Assembly: GCA_029246545.1 (NCBI GenBank)
Contig: JAQWMX010000011.1
Coordinates: 92,574 to 156,573, forward strand
From: Gammaproteobacteria bacterium
GTDB lineage: Bacteria > Pseudomonadota > Gammaproteobacteria > Pseudomonadales > Pseudohongiellaceae
DNA: 64,000 nucleotides
Direction of reading: 5' to 3'
Part shown: positions 54,372 to 63,513 of the stretch, piece by piece
How the letters are laid out: each line of letters opens with the position of its first letter
Numbering within the stretch: position 1 is the first letter of the stretch
Program-made: the position numbers and the translations under genes
Notes under the pieces: model-generated
The model's database searches: none
Seen by the model: only the letters and a program-made list of their open reading frames with translations
Told to the model about the DNA's origin: nothing

Positions 54372-55694
54372 TTAGTCGGAACCTTTTGTTTCCAAACCTT
54401 TTGGTAAATAGCTATCGGCATTTAGCCCTTCCTCTTTAAGCAAGCGAAGAAAATCTTGTTTTGGCAAGCGTAATGAGAGGTGAGATATGCCTTGTTCATC
54501 TAGGTCCTCATTTTTTACAGCGCCTTGGTTATAAAGCTTGGCTCGCAAGCGTCCTTGATGAGGGTCAAGCTGTAATTCAGGCTCGATAAAATCTTCACCT
54601 AACAATTCACTGATGGATTGCAATAAGTCTTCCATGCCAGCACCAGTCAATGCAGAAACCCAAACACGACAAGGCTTACCATTGTCGTCACGTTCTATTT
54701 CGGGCAGTGCTCCAGGTGTATCGGTATCTAAGAGATCAGCTTTGTTATAGACCACCAGGGTTGGAATTTTATCTGCATCAATTTCTTTTAATACTTTGTC
54801 GACTTCTTCCTGCAAAACAAAGCGCTGTTCGCTGTGACAGTCGATGACATGTAGTAGCAAGCTTGCTTCGGAGGTTTCTTCTAATGTGGCGCGAAAGGCA
54901 TCCACTAACTGATGAGGTAGATCACGGATGAATCCGACAGTGTCCGCCAAAATAGCCGTACCAAAATCTGGTAGCTGCACTTTTCGTAGGGTTGAATCCA
55001 ATGTGGCAAATAGTTGATCGGCAGCATAGATCTTAGACTTGGTGAGAGAATTGAATAAAGATGATTTGCCGGCGTTGGTATAACCAACTAAAGAAACCGT
55101 AGGCACTTCGGCTTTCTTACGAGCTTTGCGTCCTTGTTGGCGTTGGGTTCGTACCTTTGACAGGCTTTTGTTTATTGATTTGATGCGTACTGCAATCAAA
55201 CGTTGGTCAATTTCTAATTGTGTTTCACCTGCACCACGTAAACCGATACCGCCCTTTTGGCGATCAAGGTGAGTCCAGCCTTTGACTAGCCGAGTCGTAG
55301 AGTGTTTAAGCTGAGCTAATTCAACCTGCAACTTACCTTCATAAGAGCGGGCACGTTGGGCAAATATATCCAGGATGAGATCGGTTCGATCAAGCACTCT
55401 GCACTTCAACTCTTCTTCCAGGTTGCGTTCTTGGCTGGAGCTCAAGCTGTGATTAAATAAAACCACATCGGCTTGGTGTAAGTTTACGGCTAAGAGGATT
55501 TCTTCTAACTTTCCGGTGCCCACAAAAAAACGTGGAGATACACTCTGGCGCGAACCTGTGATTAATTCTATTGGACAAGCACCGGCTGAAATCGCAAGTT
55601 CTTCAAACTCACGGGCGTCGCCTTCTGCTTCAGATTGAATATCCAGATGTACCAGTATGGCAATTTCACCACTATCTGGACGTTCAAAAAACAC
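54372..55694 (-). CDS. hflX: Ribosome-associated GTPase HflX
   Basis: The 440-residue GTPase starts with GTG at 55694, sharing one base with the hfq stop (TAGTG), so it depends on coupling. The N-terminal HflX domain has RFFVGTGKLEEIL and VVLFNHSLSSSQERNLE. The G domain has GYTNAGKSSLFNSL, DTVGFIRDLPHQLVDAF and VYNKADLLD. HflX splits stalled ribosomes under heat stress. Length and order after hfq are standard. Confidence 0.96.
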   Translation of the reverse strand: MFFERPDSGEIAILVHLDIQSEAEGDAREFEELAISAGACPIELITGSRQSVSPRFFVGTGKLEEILLAVNLHQADVVLFNHSLSSSQERNLEEELKCRVLDRTDLILDIFAQRARSYEGKLQVELAQLKHSTTRLVKGWTHLDRQKGGIGLRGAGETQLEIDQRLIAVRIKSINKSLSKVRTQRQQGRKARKKAEVPTVSLVGYTNAGKSSLFNSLTKSKIYAADQLFATLDSTLRKVQLPDFGTAILADTVGFIRDLPHQLVDAFRATLEETSEASLLLHVIDCHSEQRFVLQEEVDKVLKEIDADKIPTLVVYNKADLLDTDTPGALPEIERDDNGKPCRVWVSALTGAGMEDLLQSISELLGEDFIEPELQLDPHQGRLRAKLYNQGAVKNEDLDEQGISHLSLRLPKQDFLRLLKEEGLNADSYLPKGLETKGSD

Positions 55695-55963
55695 TAAATA
55701 CTGTTACCAGGATCTAAAGAATCCGATTCAGATACAGCATCATTTTGCTCAGGAATACGAATAGCGCGATTAGGAACGACTGTGGAGATTGCGTGTTTGT
55801 ATACCATTTGACTGACTGTGTTTTTTAGCACAATAACAAATTGGTCAAATGAATCTATCTGTCCTTGTAACTTAATACCGCTGATTAGGTATATCGCAAC
55901 TGGCACTTTTTCCTTGCGGAGGGTATTAAGAAAAGGGTCTTGTAAAGATTGCCCTTTAGACAT
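55694..55963 (-). CDS. hfq: RNA chaperone Hfq
   Basis: The 89-residue protein has Sm1 ([20 protein letters not shown] and [20 protein letters not shown]) and Sm2 ([13 protein letters not shown]), with a short acidic tail. It forms a hexamer that joins small RNAs to mRNAs. It is 91 bases after miaA, the usual order. The C-terminal tail is short compared with E. coli (102 residues) but in the normal range for marine relatives. Confidence 0.97.
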   Translation of the reverse strand: MSKGQSLQDPFLNTLRKEKVPVAIYLISGIKLQGQIDSFDQFVIVLKNTVSQMVYKHAISTVVPNRAIRIPEQNDAVSESDSLDPGNSI

Positions 55964-56054
55964 GGGTTTTTCCTCGAGTAAATTATAATTATTAAGGTGA
56001 AAGCTATTTATTGCTTGGCTACTATAATATTGCGTTGTTCAGGACCGCTACCAG

Positions 56055-56996
56055 TTAGATAAGGGCTGGAAGTATCATTTTCAAGCAATTTTTCTCATTT
56101 TTTGACATATCATCGTCAAGTATTTGTAAATCTGGCCAAGATCTGAGCCAAGTGAGTTGTCTTTTGGCAAGTTGGCGGGTCGCGGCTAGTGCCTTGTCTT
56201 GCATACCTTCAAAGTTATCTTCACCAGCTAAATAATTCCAGATCTGTCGATAACCGACTGAACGAATAGCTGGCAGAGCAGGGTGAAGATCACCTCGCTC
56301 ATAGAGTTTCTTAACTTCTTCTACAAAACCTTCCTCAAGCATTTGTTTAAAGCGCACTGCGATATTTTCATGTAGAACTTCTCGTTGGCTTGGGGAAATT
56401 GCCATGAAATGAAGATCAAAAGGTAACTCTTCATTGGAATCGCCTTCTTTATGAAGGGTTGTCATAGATTTTCCAGTTAATTCATAGACTTCTAATGCGC
56501 GTTGTAAACGTTGTGGATCGTTGGGATGAATACGTGCAGCTGATTCTGGGTCAACTTCTGCTAATCGATTGTGAACGGCTTGCCAGCTTTCATCATTTGC
56601 CATGTCGAGAATTTTATTGCGCACTTCTTCATTAGCAGCTGGCATAGCAGTTAAACCATCACGTAATGCTTTGAAATAAAGCATGGTGCCACCAACCAAT
56701 AAGGGTGTATTCCCTTTGCTTTGAATGTCGGTGATTTCATTTAAAACGTCTTTACGAAAATCAGCGGCTGAATAAGCTTCACTAGGGTCGCGGATATCAA
56801 TTAATCGATGCGGAGCTTTTTTTAAAATACCGGCATCAGGTTTACCAGCTCCAATATCTAAGCCGCGATAAATTTGAGCCGAATCAACACTTACTATTTC
56901 TAAAGGAGCTTGTTGGACAAGTTCAACAGCTAGACCTGTTTTACCTGATGCGGTGGGGCCCATTAGGCAAAATACTGGAGGACGCTTATTTTTCAA
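56055..56996 (-). CDS. miaA: tRNA dimethylallyltransferase MiaA
   Basis: The 313-residue enzyme has the P-loop LMGPTASGKTGLAVELV, SVDSAQIYRGLDIGAGKP and LVGGTMLYFKALRDGL. It adds a dimethylallyl group to A37 of tRNAs reading UNN codons. It precedes hfq as usual, but upstream the neighbour is murI on the opposite strand rather than mutL. The two diverge with 105 bases between, so miaA must have its own promoter here. Confidence 0.96.
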   Translation of the reverse strand: MKNKRPPVFCLMGPTASGKTGLAVELVQQAPLEIVSVDSAQIYRGLDIGAGKPDAGILKKAPHRLIDIRDPSEAYSAADFRKDVLNEITDIQSKGNTPLLVGGTMLYFKALRDGLTAMPAANEEVRNKILDMANDESWQAVHNRLAEVDPESAARIHPNDPQRLQRALEVYELTGKSMTTLHKEGDSNEELPFDLHFMAISPSQREVLHENIAVRFKQMLEEGFVEEVKKLYERGDLHPALPAIRSVGYRQIWNYLAGEDNFEGMQDKALAATRQLAKRQLTWLRSWPDLQILDDDMSKNEKNCLKMILPALI

Positions 56997-57101
56997 TTGT
57001 TTAGAGTTGATGTTATTTTTTATTAAAATCTAAGCTAACTATATCAAGAAATACGTTACAATTATTTATTGAAACTTTCACTTAACTAAACATTAAGACG
57101 C

Positions 57102-57911
57102 ATGCCCTCAAATAAGCCCATAGGTGTTATCGATTCCGGTGCCGGAGGCTTATCAGTCCTAAAAAAAATTCAAGAACTTATGCCGAATGAGGAATTGCTC
57201 TATCTAGCTGATTCCTATTTCGCCCCCTATGGCCCAAGAAGTAAGAGGGTCATAAAAAATCGCTGTTTTGAAAATATGGGTTTTATAGAGCTACAACATT
57301 CTAAAGCTCTGGTTTTAGCATGCAATACTGCAACCGCCGCCGGAGTAGAAGCATTAAGAGAAGAATACGATATTCCAATTATAGGCATGGAGCCGGCTAT
57401 TAAACCCGCGGCAGATTTAACCCGAACCGGCGTTGTAGGTGTGCTAGCAACTGAAGGAACCTTGGACAGTGAAAAATTTATGGATTTGGAAAGTCTTTAT
57501 AAAGATAAAGTAGAAATTATCACCAAGGCTTGTCATGGGCTGGTCGATGAAATTGAAAAATTGAAAATTGACCAGGGTGAAATTGTAAAATTGGTAACAG
57601 AATATACTGAAGACTTTCTGAAAAGGGGTGGTGATACCTTAGTGCTCGGCTGTACCCATTATGCACTTATCGTTGATATTATTGCTGAAATAGTTGGGCC
57701 CGAAGTCGTTGTTGTTGATACAGGTATGGCCGTTGCCAAAGAATTAAAGCGACGCTTACAATCTGAAGGTTTGGAAACTGATTCGAAACAAAAAGGCAGA
57801 ATTAGTTTTTTTACTAGTGGCAATACTGAGGATCAACAAGTTTTACTATCTAGGTATTGGGGAGAAAAAGTTCCAGTTCTGCATTATTTAAATTTCCTAC
57901 TGACAATTTAA
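57102..57911 (+). CDS. murI: Glutamate racemase
   Basis: The 269-residue enzyme has the two catalytic cysteines in VLACNTATAAG and LGCTHYAL and the N-terminal IGVIDSGAGGLSVLKKIQ. It makes D-glutamate for peptidoglycan. It is transcribed opposite to its neighbours, set between miaA (divergent) and mutL (convergent, 25 bases). These two are normally adjacent, so murI was inserted into the conserved block. The pattern LADSYFAPYGPRS is a mild variant of the usual GDSARxPYG. Confidence 0.93.
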   Translation: MPSNKPIGVIDSGAGGLSVLKKIQELMPNEELLYLADSYFAPYGPRSKRVIKNRCFENMGFIELQHSKALVLACNTATAAGVEALREEYDIPIIGMEPAIKPAADLTRTGVVGVLATEGTLDSEKFMDLESLYKDKVEIITKACHGLVDEIEKLKIDQGEIVKLVTEYTEDFLKRGGDTLVLGCTHYALIVDIIAEIVGPEVVVVDTGMAVAKELKRRLQSEGLETDSKQKGRISFFTSGNTEDQQVLLSRYWGEKVPVLHYLNFLLTI

Positions 57912-57936
57912 ACTTTCTATTTTTTAAAAAAATACT

Positions 57937-59754
57937 CTATTGCCCGCGTAAAAATAACTTATCCAATTCTGATAAATTTTGTTGCACCCAAGTAGGTCTG
58001 CCATGATTACATTGACCACTTCTTTCTGTGTGTTCCATGTCTCTAAGCAATGCATTCATTTCTGGAATTGTTAATTGTCTATTAGCCCGTACCGAGCCAT
58101 GGCATGCCATGGTGGAAAGAATTTCATCACGATGTGCTTCTAATCTATCGCTGGTACCTTGATCAGATATGTCTGAAAGCACATCCCTTAATAATTGTTC
58201 AACATTTGCGTTGGCAAGTATTGTAGGTACTTGTCTTAGACTAATTGACTCTGGACCAAGACGTTCTATTTCCATGCCGAGTTTTTGTAAATAAGCATTA
58301 TGTTCTTCAGCTAAGTCTGCTTCTTTTTCACTAACCGCAATTGATATGGGGACTAATAAAGGCTGTACCTTAATACCTTCTTCACTGCTGGCAGTTTTCA
58401 TGTGCTCATAAGTGATTCGCTCATGAGCTGCATGCATGTCAACAATTACCAAGCCTGAGGCATTTTGCGCCAGAATAAAAATGCCATGTAATTGCGCTAT
58501 AGCAAAACCCAGTGGCGGTATATCGCCATCGGTTTCGGGTAAAACTGGTAACTCAGAACTATTCTCAAAGGAGTCGTTTAAAGTCTTATAGCTAGCTAAC
58601 TGATTTTCAATTTGGTTTGCAAAGCTTCTACCGCGGTCGCTGCTTTCTTGATTAGAATAGTTAGAGAAATTAATAGCAGATTGTGAGCTGTTGGCTTCAA
58701 CAGCTTGCGGTGAATAATTTTCAGCGTAAGTTTCTTGTAAATGATCTTCTGGTCGTACAGCCGCTAATGCTTTATGTAATACAGAAAATAAAAAGTTATG
58801 TAATTGGCGGCTATCGCGAAAACGCACCTCATGTTTTGTTGGATGTACGTTGACATCAACATCAGCCGGATCTAATTCTAAAAATAATACAAAGGCAGGA
58901 TGACGACCGTGAAATAGCACATCACGATAAGCTTGTTTGATTGCATGTGTAACAACTTTATCTCGAATCGTACGACCGTTGACATAAAAATATTGCATGT
59001 CTGCTTGCGAGCGTGAAAAAGTTGGCAGTGAAACCCAACCCCAAAGTTTCATACCATTTTGTTCTATATCGATACTGACAGAGTTTTCAATAAATGCTGG
59101 TCCGCATATTTGTGACACCCGGCGCTGTTGTTCTGACAAGGTGCTAGCTTTTTCAAATTTATGAATCTGTTTTTGATTATGTTGCAAGCTTAAGGTTGTA
59201 TTGAAATGACTCAGTGCAAGCTGTTTTACAATATCGTTTACACGTTTAAATTCGGTTTGTTCGGTGCGTAAAAATTTACGTCGTGCGGGGGTATTAAAAA
59301 ATAAATCGCGTACTTCAACATTAGTGCCGACAGGATGGGCAGCCGGAGTAATTTTGCTGTCCATATCAATGCCTTCGGTTTCTACTTTCCAGGCTTCGGA
59401 GGCTTCAGGAGTGCGGGATATTAATGCCAGGCGTGATACCGATGCGATACTGGCAAGAGCCTCACCACGAAAACCTAAACTGGCAACCCGTTCAAGATCT
59501 TCTAACTCAATTATCTTACTAGTGGCATGGCGGCTTAATGCTAAAGGTAAATCATCTTTATCAATGCCCTGGCCATTGTCACGAATTCGAATAAGCTTAA
59601 CGCCGCCTTGTTCAAGTTCGATATCAATACGGTCTGAGCCGGCATCCAGGCTGTTTTCGAGCAGTTCTTTAACTACTGAAGCAGGCCGCTCGACGACTTC
59701 GCCGGCAGCAATTTGATTAGTCAGTCGCTGACTAAGAAGCTGTATTCGTGACAT
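57937..59754 (-). CDS. mutL: DNA mismatch repair protein MutL
   Basis: The 605-residue protein has the GHKL ATPase motifs [20 protein letters not shown] and [13 protein letters not shown], a linker, and a C-terminal dimer domain with [25 protein letters not shown] and QCNHGRPTW. These C-terminal motifs match the metal-binding endonuclease set of MutL proteins from bacteria without MutH (DxHA-x2-E-x4-E), with Met in place of Gln. It starts immediately after amiB (TAAATG), so it is coupled. Confidence 0.95.
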   Translation of the reverse strand: MSRIQLLSQRLTNQIAAGEVVERPASVVKELLENSLDAGSDRIDIELEQGGVKLIRIRDNGQGIDKDDLPLALSRHATSKIIELEDLERVASLGFRGEALASIASVSRLALISRTPEASEAWKVETEGIDMDSKITPAAHPVGTNVEVRDLFFNTPARRKFLRTEQTEFKRVNDIVKQLALSHFNTTLSLQHNQKQIHKFEKASTLSEQQRRVSQICGPAFIENSVSIDIEQNGMKLWGWVSLPTFSRSQADMQYFYVNGRTIRDKVVTHAIKQAYRDVLFHGRHPAFVLFLELDPADVDVNVHPTKHEVRFRDSRQLHNFLFSVLHKALAAVRPEDHLQETYAENYSPQAVEANSSQSAINFSNYSNQESSDRGRSFANQIENQLASYKTLNDSFENSSELPVLPETDGDIPPLGFAIAQLHGIFILAQNASGLVIVDMHAAHERITYEHMKTASSEEGIKVQPLLVPISIAVSEKEADLAEEHNAYLQKLGMEIERLGPESISLRQVPTILANANVEQLLRDVLSDISDQGTSDRLEAHRDEILSTMACHGSVRANRQLTIPEMNALLRDMEHTERSGQCNHGRPTWVQQNLSELDKLFLRGQ

Positions 59755-61284
59755 TTATTGCGAAGGTATACTCAAAATTTGACCAACCCAAATAGTATCA
59801 CTATTTAGTTGGTTTGTTTCGCGAATCCTTTGCATAGGGGTAGCATAATCTTCGGCAATCTGTGAAAGCGATTCGCCAGAGCTAACTACATGCTCGCGAA
59901 ATGAAACAGCCGCAAGCACTGGGATTAAAGCATTAGGAATTATCAATTCCTGACCGAGGTGAATCACTGAGCCGCTGATATTGTTTGCTGCTTTTAAAGC
60001 TGTCAAAGAGACATTAAAGCGTTCTGCAATTTCAGATAGGTTATCGCCGCGACTCACGACATATGAGCTTGGCCCGCCACCATTATTTTTATGCCAGGCA
60101 ATCATGGTGCCTCTTGGCGGTGTTTCATAAAAATAAGATGTAATCCCGCTGACAACGGCTGAAGCAAACTGTTGTTGATAGGATGATGAATTCAAATTGC
60201 GGGCATCAGTCGGGTTGGTAATGTAACCCGATTCGATTAACAGGGAAGGAATGTCAGCCTGTTTTAATACAACAAAAGCTGCTTGCTCGACATTGGTACG
60301 ACGCATGCGCGTAACATTGCTTAGCGAAGAGATTATTTTGTCGCCGGCTTCTAAGCTTGATGCAATGCTCGCTGTCATTGATAGATCAAGCAGCACCGAT
60401 GCGAGTACTTCATCTTTGTCGGCCAAGCTTACTGAACCAACACCACCAATCAAATCAGCACCATTTTCTTTTGCCGCCATACGACGTGCTTGTTCACTAG
60501 TTGCACCTCGCTGCGATAGGGCATATACCGTTGCACCCCGAGCACTAGAGCTGGTGAAAGCATCTGCGTGAATAGCGATGAAAAAGTCAGCGTTGTTTTG
60601 ATGTGCAATATTGGTTCTGCCACGTAGGTCAACATAGTAATCACCATCGCGCACCATTACAGGCCTATAACCTGGCATTTGTTTCAGAATACTTTCTATC
60701 TGGCGAGCGATTGCAAGCACGACTCTTTTTTCTTGAATTCGGTCGACGCCAATTGCGCCTGGGTCATCGCCACCATGTCCAGCCGAAATAGCAACAACGA
60801 TATCGCGTTTACCATCGTCAATATCGTCTGCTGATGCGGTAATAACAGGCTCACTACTGTTTGATGAGCCGCTGTCATAAAGATCTATAACTAAGCGATT
60901 ACCATATTGATCATTTTCTTCTAATAAAAATGAGCGTGCTTGTATTACAGAATTCAAATCCAGCACAACTCGAGTGTCGTTGTTATTGCGGACTGCAGAA
61001 CGGATATTGGTGATTGGTGTTTCGCTTAAATTTAGATCAGAGAAATCAGCAAACAAAGTGGCATCACTCAAGTCGATGACTAGGCGGTTTGGATCTTCAA
61101 GACTAAAAACCTGATGCTGTACTTGCTCACTAAGATCAAAAACTAAACGTGTATATTCTGGAGCGCGGTAAGTACGAACATTTTCTACCACAGTAGCCTG
61201 TGCCATCGTGCTGAATACGGCACTAGAAAGAGTGCCCAAGCAGCAAAATAGTAAAACTAAAGAGGAAGGTAAAAGTCTGCTCAT
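59755..61284 (-). CDS. amiB: N-acetylmuramoyl-L-alanine amidase AmiB/AmiC type
   Basis: The 509-residue exported enzyme has a signal peptide ending MAQA, an AMIN domain (VVENVRTYRAPEYTRLVFDL, about 30-130) and a zinc amidase domain (ISAGHGGDDPGAIG, FIAIHADAF, LLIESGYITN, about 160-385). Two LysM repeats follow (YVVSRGDNLSEIAERFNVSL and HVVSSGESLSQIAEDYATPM). It cleaves septal peptidoglycan during division. It lies between tsaE and mutL as in other gammaproteobacteria. Confidence 0.95.
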   Translation of the reverse strand: MSRLLPSSLVLLFCCLGTLSSAVFSTMAQATVVENVRTYRAPEYTRLVFDLSEQVQHQVFSLEDPNRLVIDLSDATLFADFSDLNLSETPITNIRSAVRNNNDTRVVLDLNSVIQARSFLLEENDQYGNRLVIDLYDSGSSNSSEPVITASADDIDDGKRDIVVAISAGHGGDDPGAIGVDRIQEKRVVLAIARQIESILKQMPGYRPVMVRDGDYYVDLRGRTNIAHQNNADFFIAIHADAFTSSSARGATVYALSQRGATSEQARRMAAKENGADLIGGVGSVSLADKDEVLASVLLDLSMTASIASSLEAGDKIISSLSNVTRMRRTNVEQAAFVVLKQADIPSLLIESGYITNPTDARNLNSSSYQQQFASAVVSGITSYFYETPPRGTMIAWHKNNGGGPSSYVVSRGDNLSEIAERFNVSLTALKAANNISGSVIHLGQELIIPNALIPVLAAVSFREHVVSSGESLSQIAEDYATPMQRIRETNQLNSDTIWVGQILSIPSQ

Positions 61285-61371
61285 GAGCTTCGCATTAAAA
61301 TATCTTAGTGAAAACGCAATAAATGCAGAGATTACATATATTTAGAGCAACAATCTAGTATTTTTCTAGTT

Positions 61372-61836
61372 TTAAGGCAGGAAATTCTTGGATAAGTGTT
61401 GATCGACTAAGGCGCCTTTATCAGAAAAGCTTTGCCAGCTAATCTGGCGGCCATTTTTAACGACCTCAATATCGATAGCAAGGTCCGGCTCAGGTAAAAA
61501 ACCCTTGGCTTTTTCAGGCCATTCGATTAAACATAATGTTGCGCCATCCAGGTAGTCTCGAAATCCTAGAAATTCTAATTCTTCTGGGTCAGATAGGCGG
61601 TATAAGTCAAAATGCATAATGTTTCTGCCATTAATATCATATGGCTCAACTAAGGTATAAGTAGGGCTTTTAACGGCACCTTCATACCCTATAGCATGCA
61701 TAAAACCTCGGGTTAAAGTGGTTTTACCTGCACCAAGGTTGCCACTTAAGGTTACAAGCCCGCCACTTTGCATAACATCGGCTAATGTGGCGCCAAATGC
61801 TTCCATTGCGGTCTCATCTTCTAAAAAAGTTGACAT
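61372..61836 (-). CDS. tsaE: tRNA threonylcarbamoyladenosine ATPase TsaE
   Basis: The 154-residue ATPase has Walker A LSGNLGAGKTTLTRGFM and the family segments VKSPTYTLVEPY and IMHFDLYRLSDPEELEFLG. It is needed with TsaB and TsaD for t6A37 formation in tRNAs reading ANN codons. It begins 10 bases after nnrD and is followed by amiB, the conserved order. Confidence 0.95.
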   Translation of the reverse strand: MSTFLEDETAMEAFGATLADVMQSGGLVTLSGNLGAGKTTLTRGFMHAIGYEGAVKSPTYTLVEPYDINGRNIMHFDLYRLSDPEELEFLGFRDYLDGATLCLIEWPEKAKGFLPEPDLAIDIEVVKNGRQISWQSFSDKGALVDQHLSKNFLP

Positions 61837-61846
61837 TACTGATGTT

Positions 61847-62707
61847 TTATCCGTTGTTTACCAGCTTATGGATATAAGGCAGCAGATCCGTTGCCATTAG
61901 GCCGCGCTCACCAGTTTCAGCTGCTGCTAAATCGGCACTCAAACTGTGTATGCAAACTCCTAATCGAGTACTGTCAGCTAAAGAAAATCCTTGAGCAAGT
62001 AAGCCGCCTAATACACCACTTAAGATATCGCCCATGCCTCCGCTGCCCATACCCGGGTTTCCGTGAGAACAAGACTCAAGCATAACTCGACCACTTTCTT
62101 CCGAGGCTATTAAAGTAGCTGCACCTTTTAACAAGCTAATCCCGCCATACTTTTGTTGTAGCTTAAGGCAGGCGTCTTCACGATCGGTTTTTACTTCATC
62201 ACAGCTACAACCTAGCAATCTAGAGGCTTCGCCAGGATGAGGTGTCAGAATAAATTGTTTAGAAACAGGTAAATTAACCTTGTTTTTACTTAGTAGGTTT
62301 AAGGCATCGGCATCTATAACAAAAGATTGTTGTTTGCCAGTTTGATTATCAAGGGTTGTTTGTAGGCAGTTTAATGACCAATCAGTCTGCCCTAGACCGG
62401 GACCAATGACTATAGTCGTAGCTTTGTTTAATAGAGGGGCGAGAGTGCTAGCATCGTCGACAGCGTTGACCATTAATTCGGGGCAACGACTAATAAATGC
62501 CGGCACATGTTCAGAACGAGTTGCTACTGAAACAAGTCCAGCGCCTGCTCTAGCGGCAGCTTCAGCGGCCATTAAAGCGGCTCCACCAAAACCATGATCG
62601 CCACCTATAACCAGGACATGCCCGTTACTCCACTTATGTGAGTGCTTACTTCGGCTAAAGAGAAGATGTTTTATTGATTGGTATTTTAGAGGTCTGCTTG
62701 GGCTCAC
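61847..62707 (-). CDS. nnrD: ADP-dependent NAD(P)H-hydrate dehydratase, stand-alone domain
   Basis: The 286-residue protein is the C-terminal (dehydratase) half of the usual bifunctional YjeF: VIGGDHGFGGAALMAAEAAA, IGPGLGQTDWS, LTPHPGEASRLLG and NPGMGSGGMGDILSGVLGGL. It repairs hydrated NADH and NADPH. In most gammaproteobacteria an NnrE epimerase domain (about 210 residues) precedes it in the same chain; here only about 30 unfamiliar residues do. NnrE must be elsewhere or missing. The position before tsaE is normal. Confidence 0.9.
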   Translation of the reverse strand: MSPSRPLKYQSIKHLLFSRSKHSHKWSNGHVLVIGGDHGFGGAALMAAEAAARAGAGLVSVATRSEHVPAFISRCPELMVNAVDDASTLAPLLNKATTIVIGPGLGQTDWSLNCLQTTLDNQTGKQQSFVIDADALNLLSKNKVNLPVSKQFILTPHPGEASRLLGCSCDEVKTDREDACLKLQQKYGGISLLKGAATLIASEESGRVMLESCSHGNPGMGSGGMGDILSGVLGGLLAQGFSLADSTRLGVCIHSLSADLAAAETGERGLMATDLLPYIHKLVNNG

Positions 62708-62823
62708 AATATTTTACCGCTTACGCAACTAATCCCAGAAGTGTAATGCTATACTGCCGGGATGTTAAAACTTAAATAGATTTTTTGTAATTATTTTGCT
62801 TAAGCTTTGTTGCGGATAAGGAC

Positions 62824-63027
62824 TTAATTAGTTTGGTGACGTTTACCAAGTGTGATATGTCGTGGACCTGAAGTTTGAACTTGACCACTTACACCGCTTT
62901 CGATTTGTTGAACTTCCCCGCCAGATGCTAAAAATTTTTCTGTTTGTGCTTCTAAACTTGCTGCGTCTGTATCGTTAGTTGAAGTATTAACTTTTTTTAT
63001 TGTGGTTTTCTTTCGAGTGTTAGCCAT
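62824..63027 (-). CDS. Small basic protein with SutA-like motif
   Basis: The 67-residue product has a Lys/Arg/Thr-rich N-terminus (MANTRKKTTIKKVNTSTND) and a helix with AQTEKFLASGGEVQQIESGV. The latter recalls the FLxxGGxVQxIE motif near the C-terminus of SutA, the small RNA-polymerase-binding regulator of slow-growing Pseudomonas. The acidic N-terminal region of SutA is missing. It may be a short relative or an unrelated small basic protein. It is 116 bases upstream of nnrD on the same strand. Confidence 0.55.
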   Translation of the reverse strand: MANTRKKTTIKKVNTSTNDTDAASLEAQTEKFLASGGEVQQIESGVSGQVQTSGPRHITLGKRHQTN

Positions 63028-63339
63028 GTGGACCCTTATCTTTATTGTTAGTAAAACCTAGAGTAAGCCGGATATTATACTCGAAAACTGAAATTTTATC
63101 CATGTTCATACTGTAAAATAAGAAAGGATAAAAACTTTTAGGCAGTAAAACATTGCTAGTTAGCCAACGGAAAATTGAGGTATGATTGCGCCTCTCTTTT
63201 ACAAGCATTCATGCTCGTAATTTATTATTAAGAAAATCAGAATTCAACGCCTGTAGCTTAGCGTAGAATAAATAGTAGTGACTGGCTTTACGAAGCCAAG
63301 ATTAAATATCACAATTATTATTTAAAAAATCAGAATTCA
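63028..63339 (+). promoter_or_regulatory. Upstream region of tRNA-Arg with stringent-type promoter
   Basis: This 312-base gap has TATGAT (63181-63186) followed by a GC-rich stretch GCGCC (63188-63192), the usual look of a stringently controlled tRNA promoter. No good -35 at ideal spacing is seen (TTGCTA at 63153 is 22 bases away). The transcript would start near 63193 and include the partial tRNA copy at 63226-63298 and the intact tRNA. A short minus-strand frame (63020-63208) has no family features and is not called. Confidence 0.4.
63226..63298 (+). repeat. Decayed partial copy of the tRNA-Arg 5' region
   Basis: AATCAGAATTCAACGCCTGT and the following AGCTTAGC nearly repeat AATCAGAATTCAGCGCCTGT and AGCTCAGC, which begin the intact tRNA and its leader. 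A degenerate D arm and an insertion follow, then GACTGGCTTTACGAAGCCA, resembling the anticodon arm. The variable, T and 3' acceptor parts are absent. It cannot fold into a tRNA. It looks like the remnant of a tandem tRNA duplication. Confidence 0.65.
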
Positions 63340-63416
63340 GCGCCTGTAGCTCAGCTGGATAGAGTAACTGGCTTCGAACCAGTTGGTCGGGAGTTCGAAT
63401 CTCTCCAGGCGCGCCA
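63340..63416 (+). tRNA. tRNA-Arg(UCG)
   Basis: The 77-base gene folds as a full cloverleaf: acceptor GCGCCTG/CAGGCGC, D arm GCTCAGCTGGATAGAGT, anticodon stem ACTGG/CCAGT with loop CTTCGAA (anticodon TCG, reading CGA), T arm GGGAG TTCGAAT CTCTC with one G-U, discriminator G and an encoded CCA. Close relatives are known in Pseudomonas-like genomes. It is followed 98 bases later by an integrase gene on the same strand, so its 3' end is a likely integration site. Confidence 0.96.
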
Positions 63417-63472
63417 TATTAATATAAAAGTACTAATATAATCATATAGTTACATTTGAATCTCACTCTAAA

Positions 63473-63497
63473 CGTATACATGTTCGTATACATAGTT
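63473..63497. repeat. Short direct repeat upstream of integrase gene
   Basis: CGTATACAT occurs at 63473-63481 and 63485-63493, 12 bases apart (about one helical turn), each holding the palindrome GTATAC. Located 20 bases before the integrase start, it could be a site for an integrase arm domain or a regulator of the element. Confidence 0.4.
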
Positions 63498-63513
63498 TAT
63501 AAAGAGGTACACA

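Noticed and set aside
59264..59716. 150-codon plus-strand frame
   Set aside because: Antisense to the highly conserved MutL ATPase region.
63020..63208. 62-codon minus-strand frame before the SutA-like gene
   Set aside because: It covers the predicted tRNA promoter, has no ribosome site and no recognisable features.
63226..63298. Partial tRNA copy considered as an att site of the integrative element
   Set aside because: Integrases duplicate the tRNA 3' end, while this repeat matches the leader and 5' half, so tandem duplication is the better reading.
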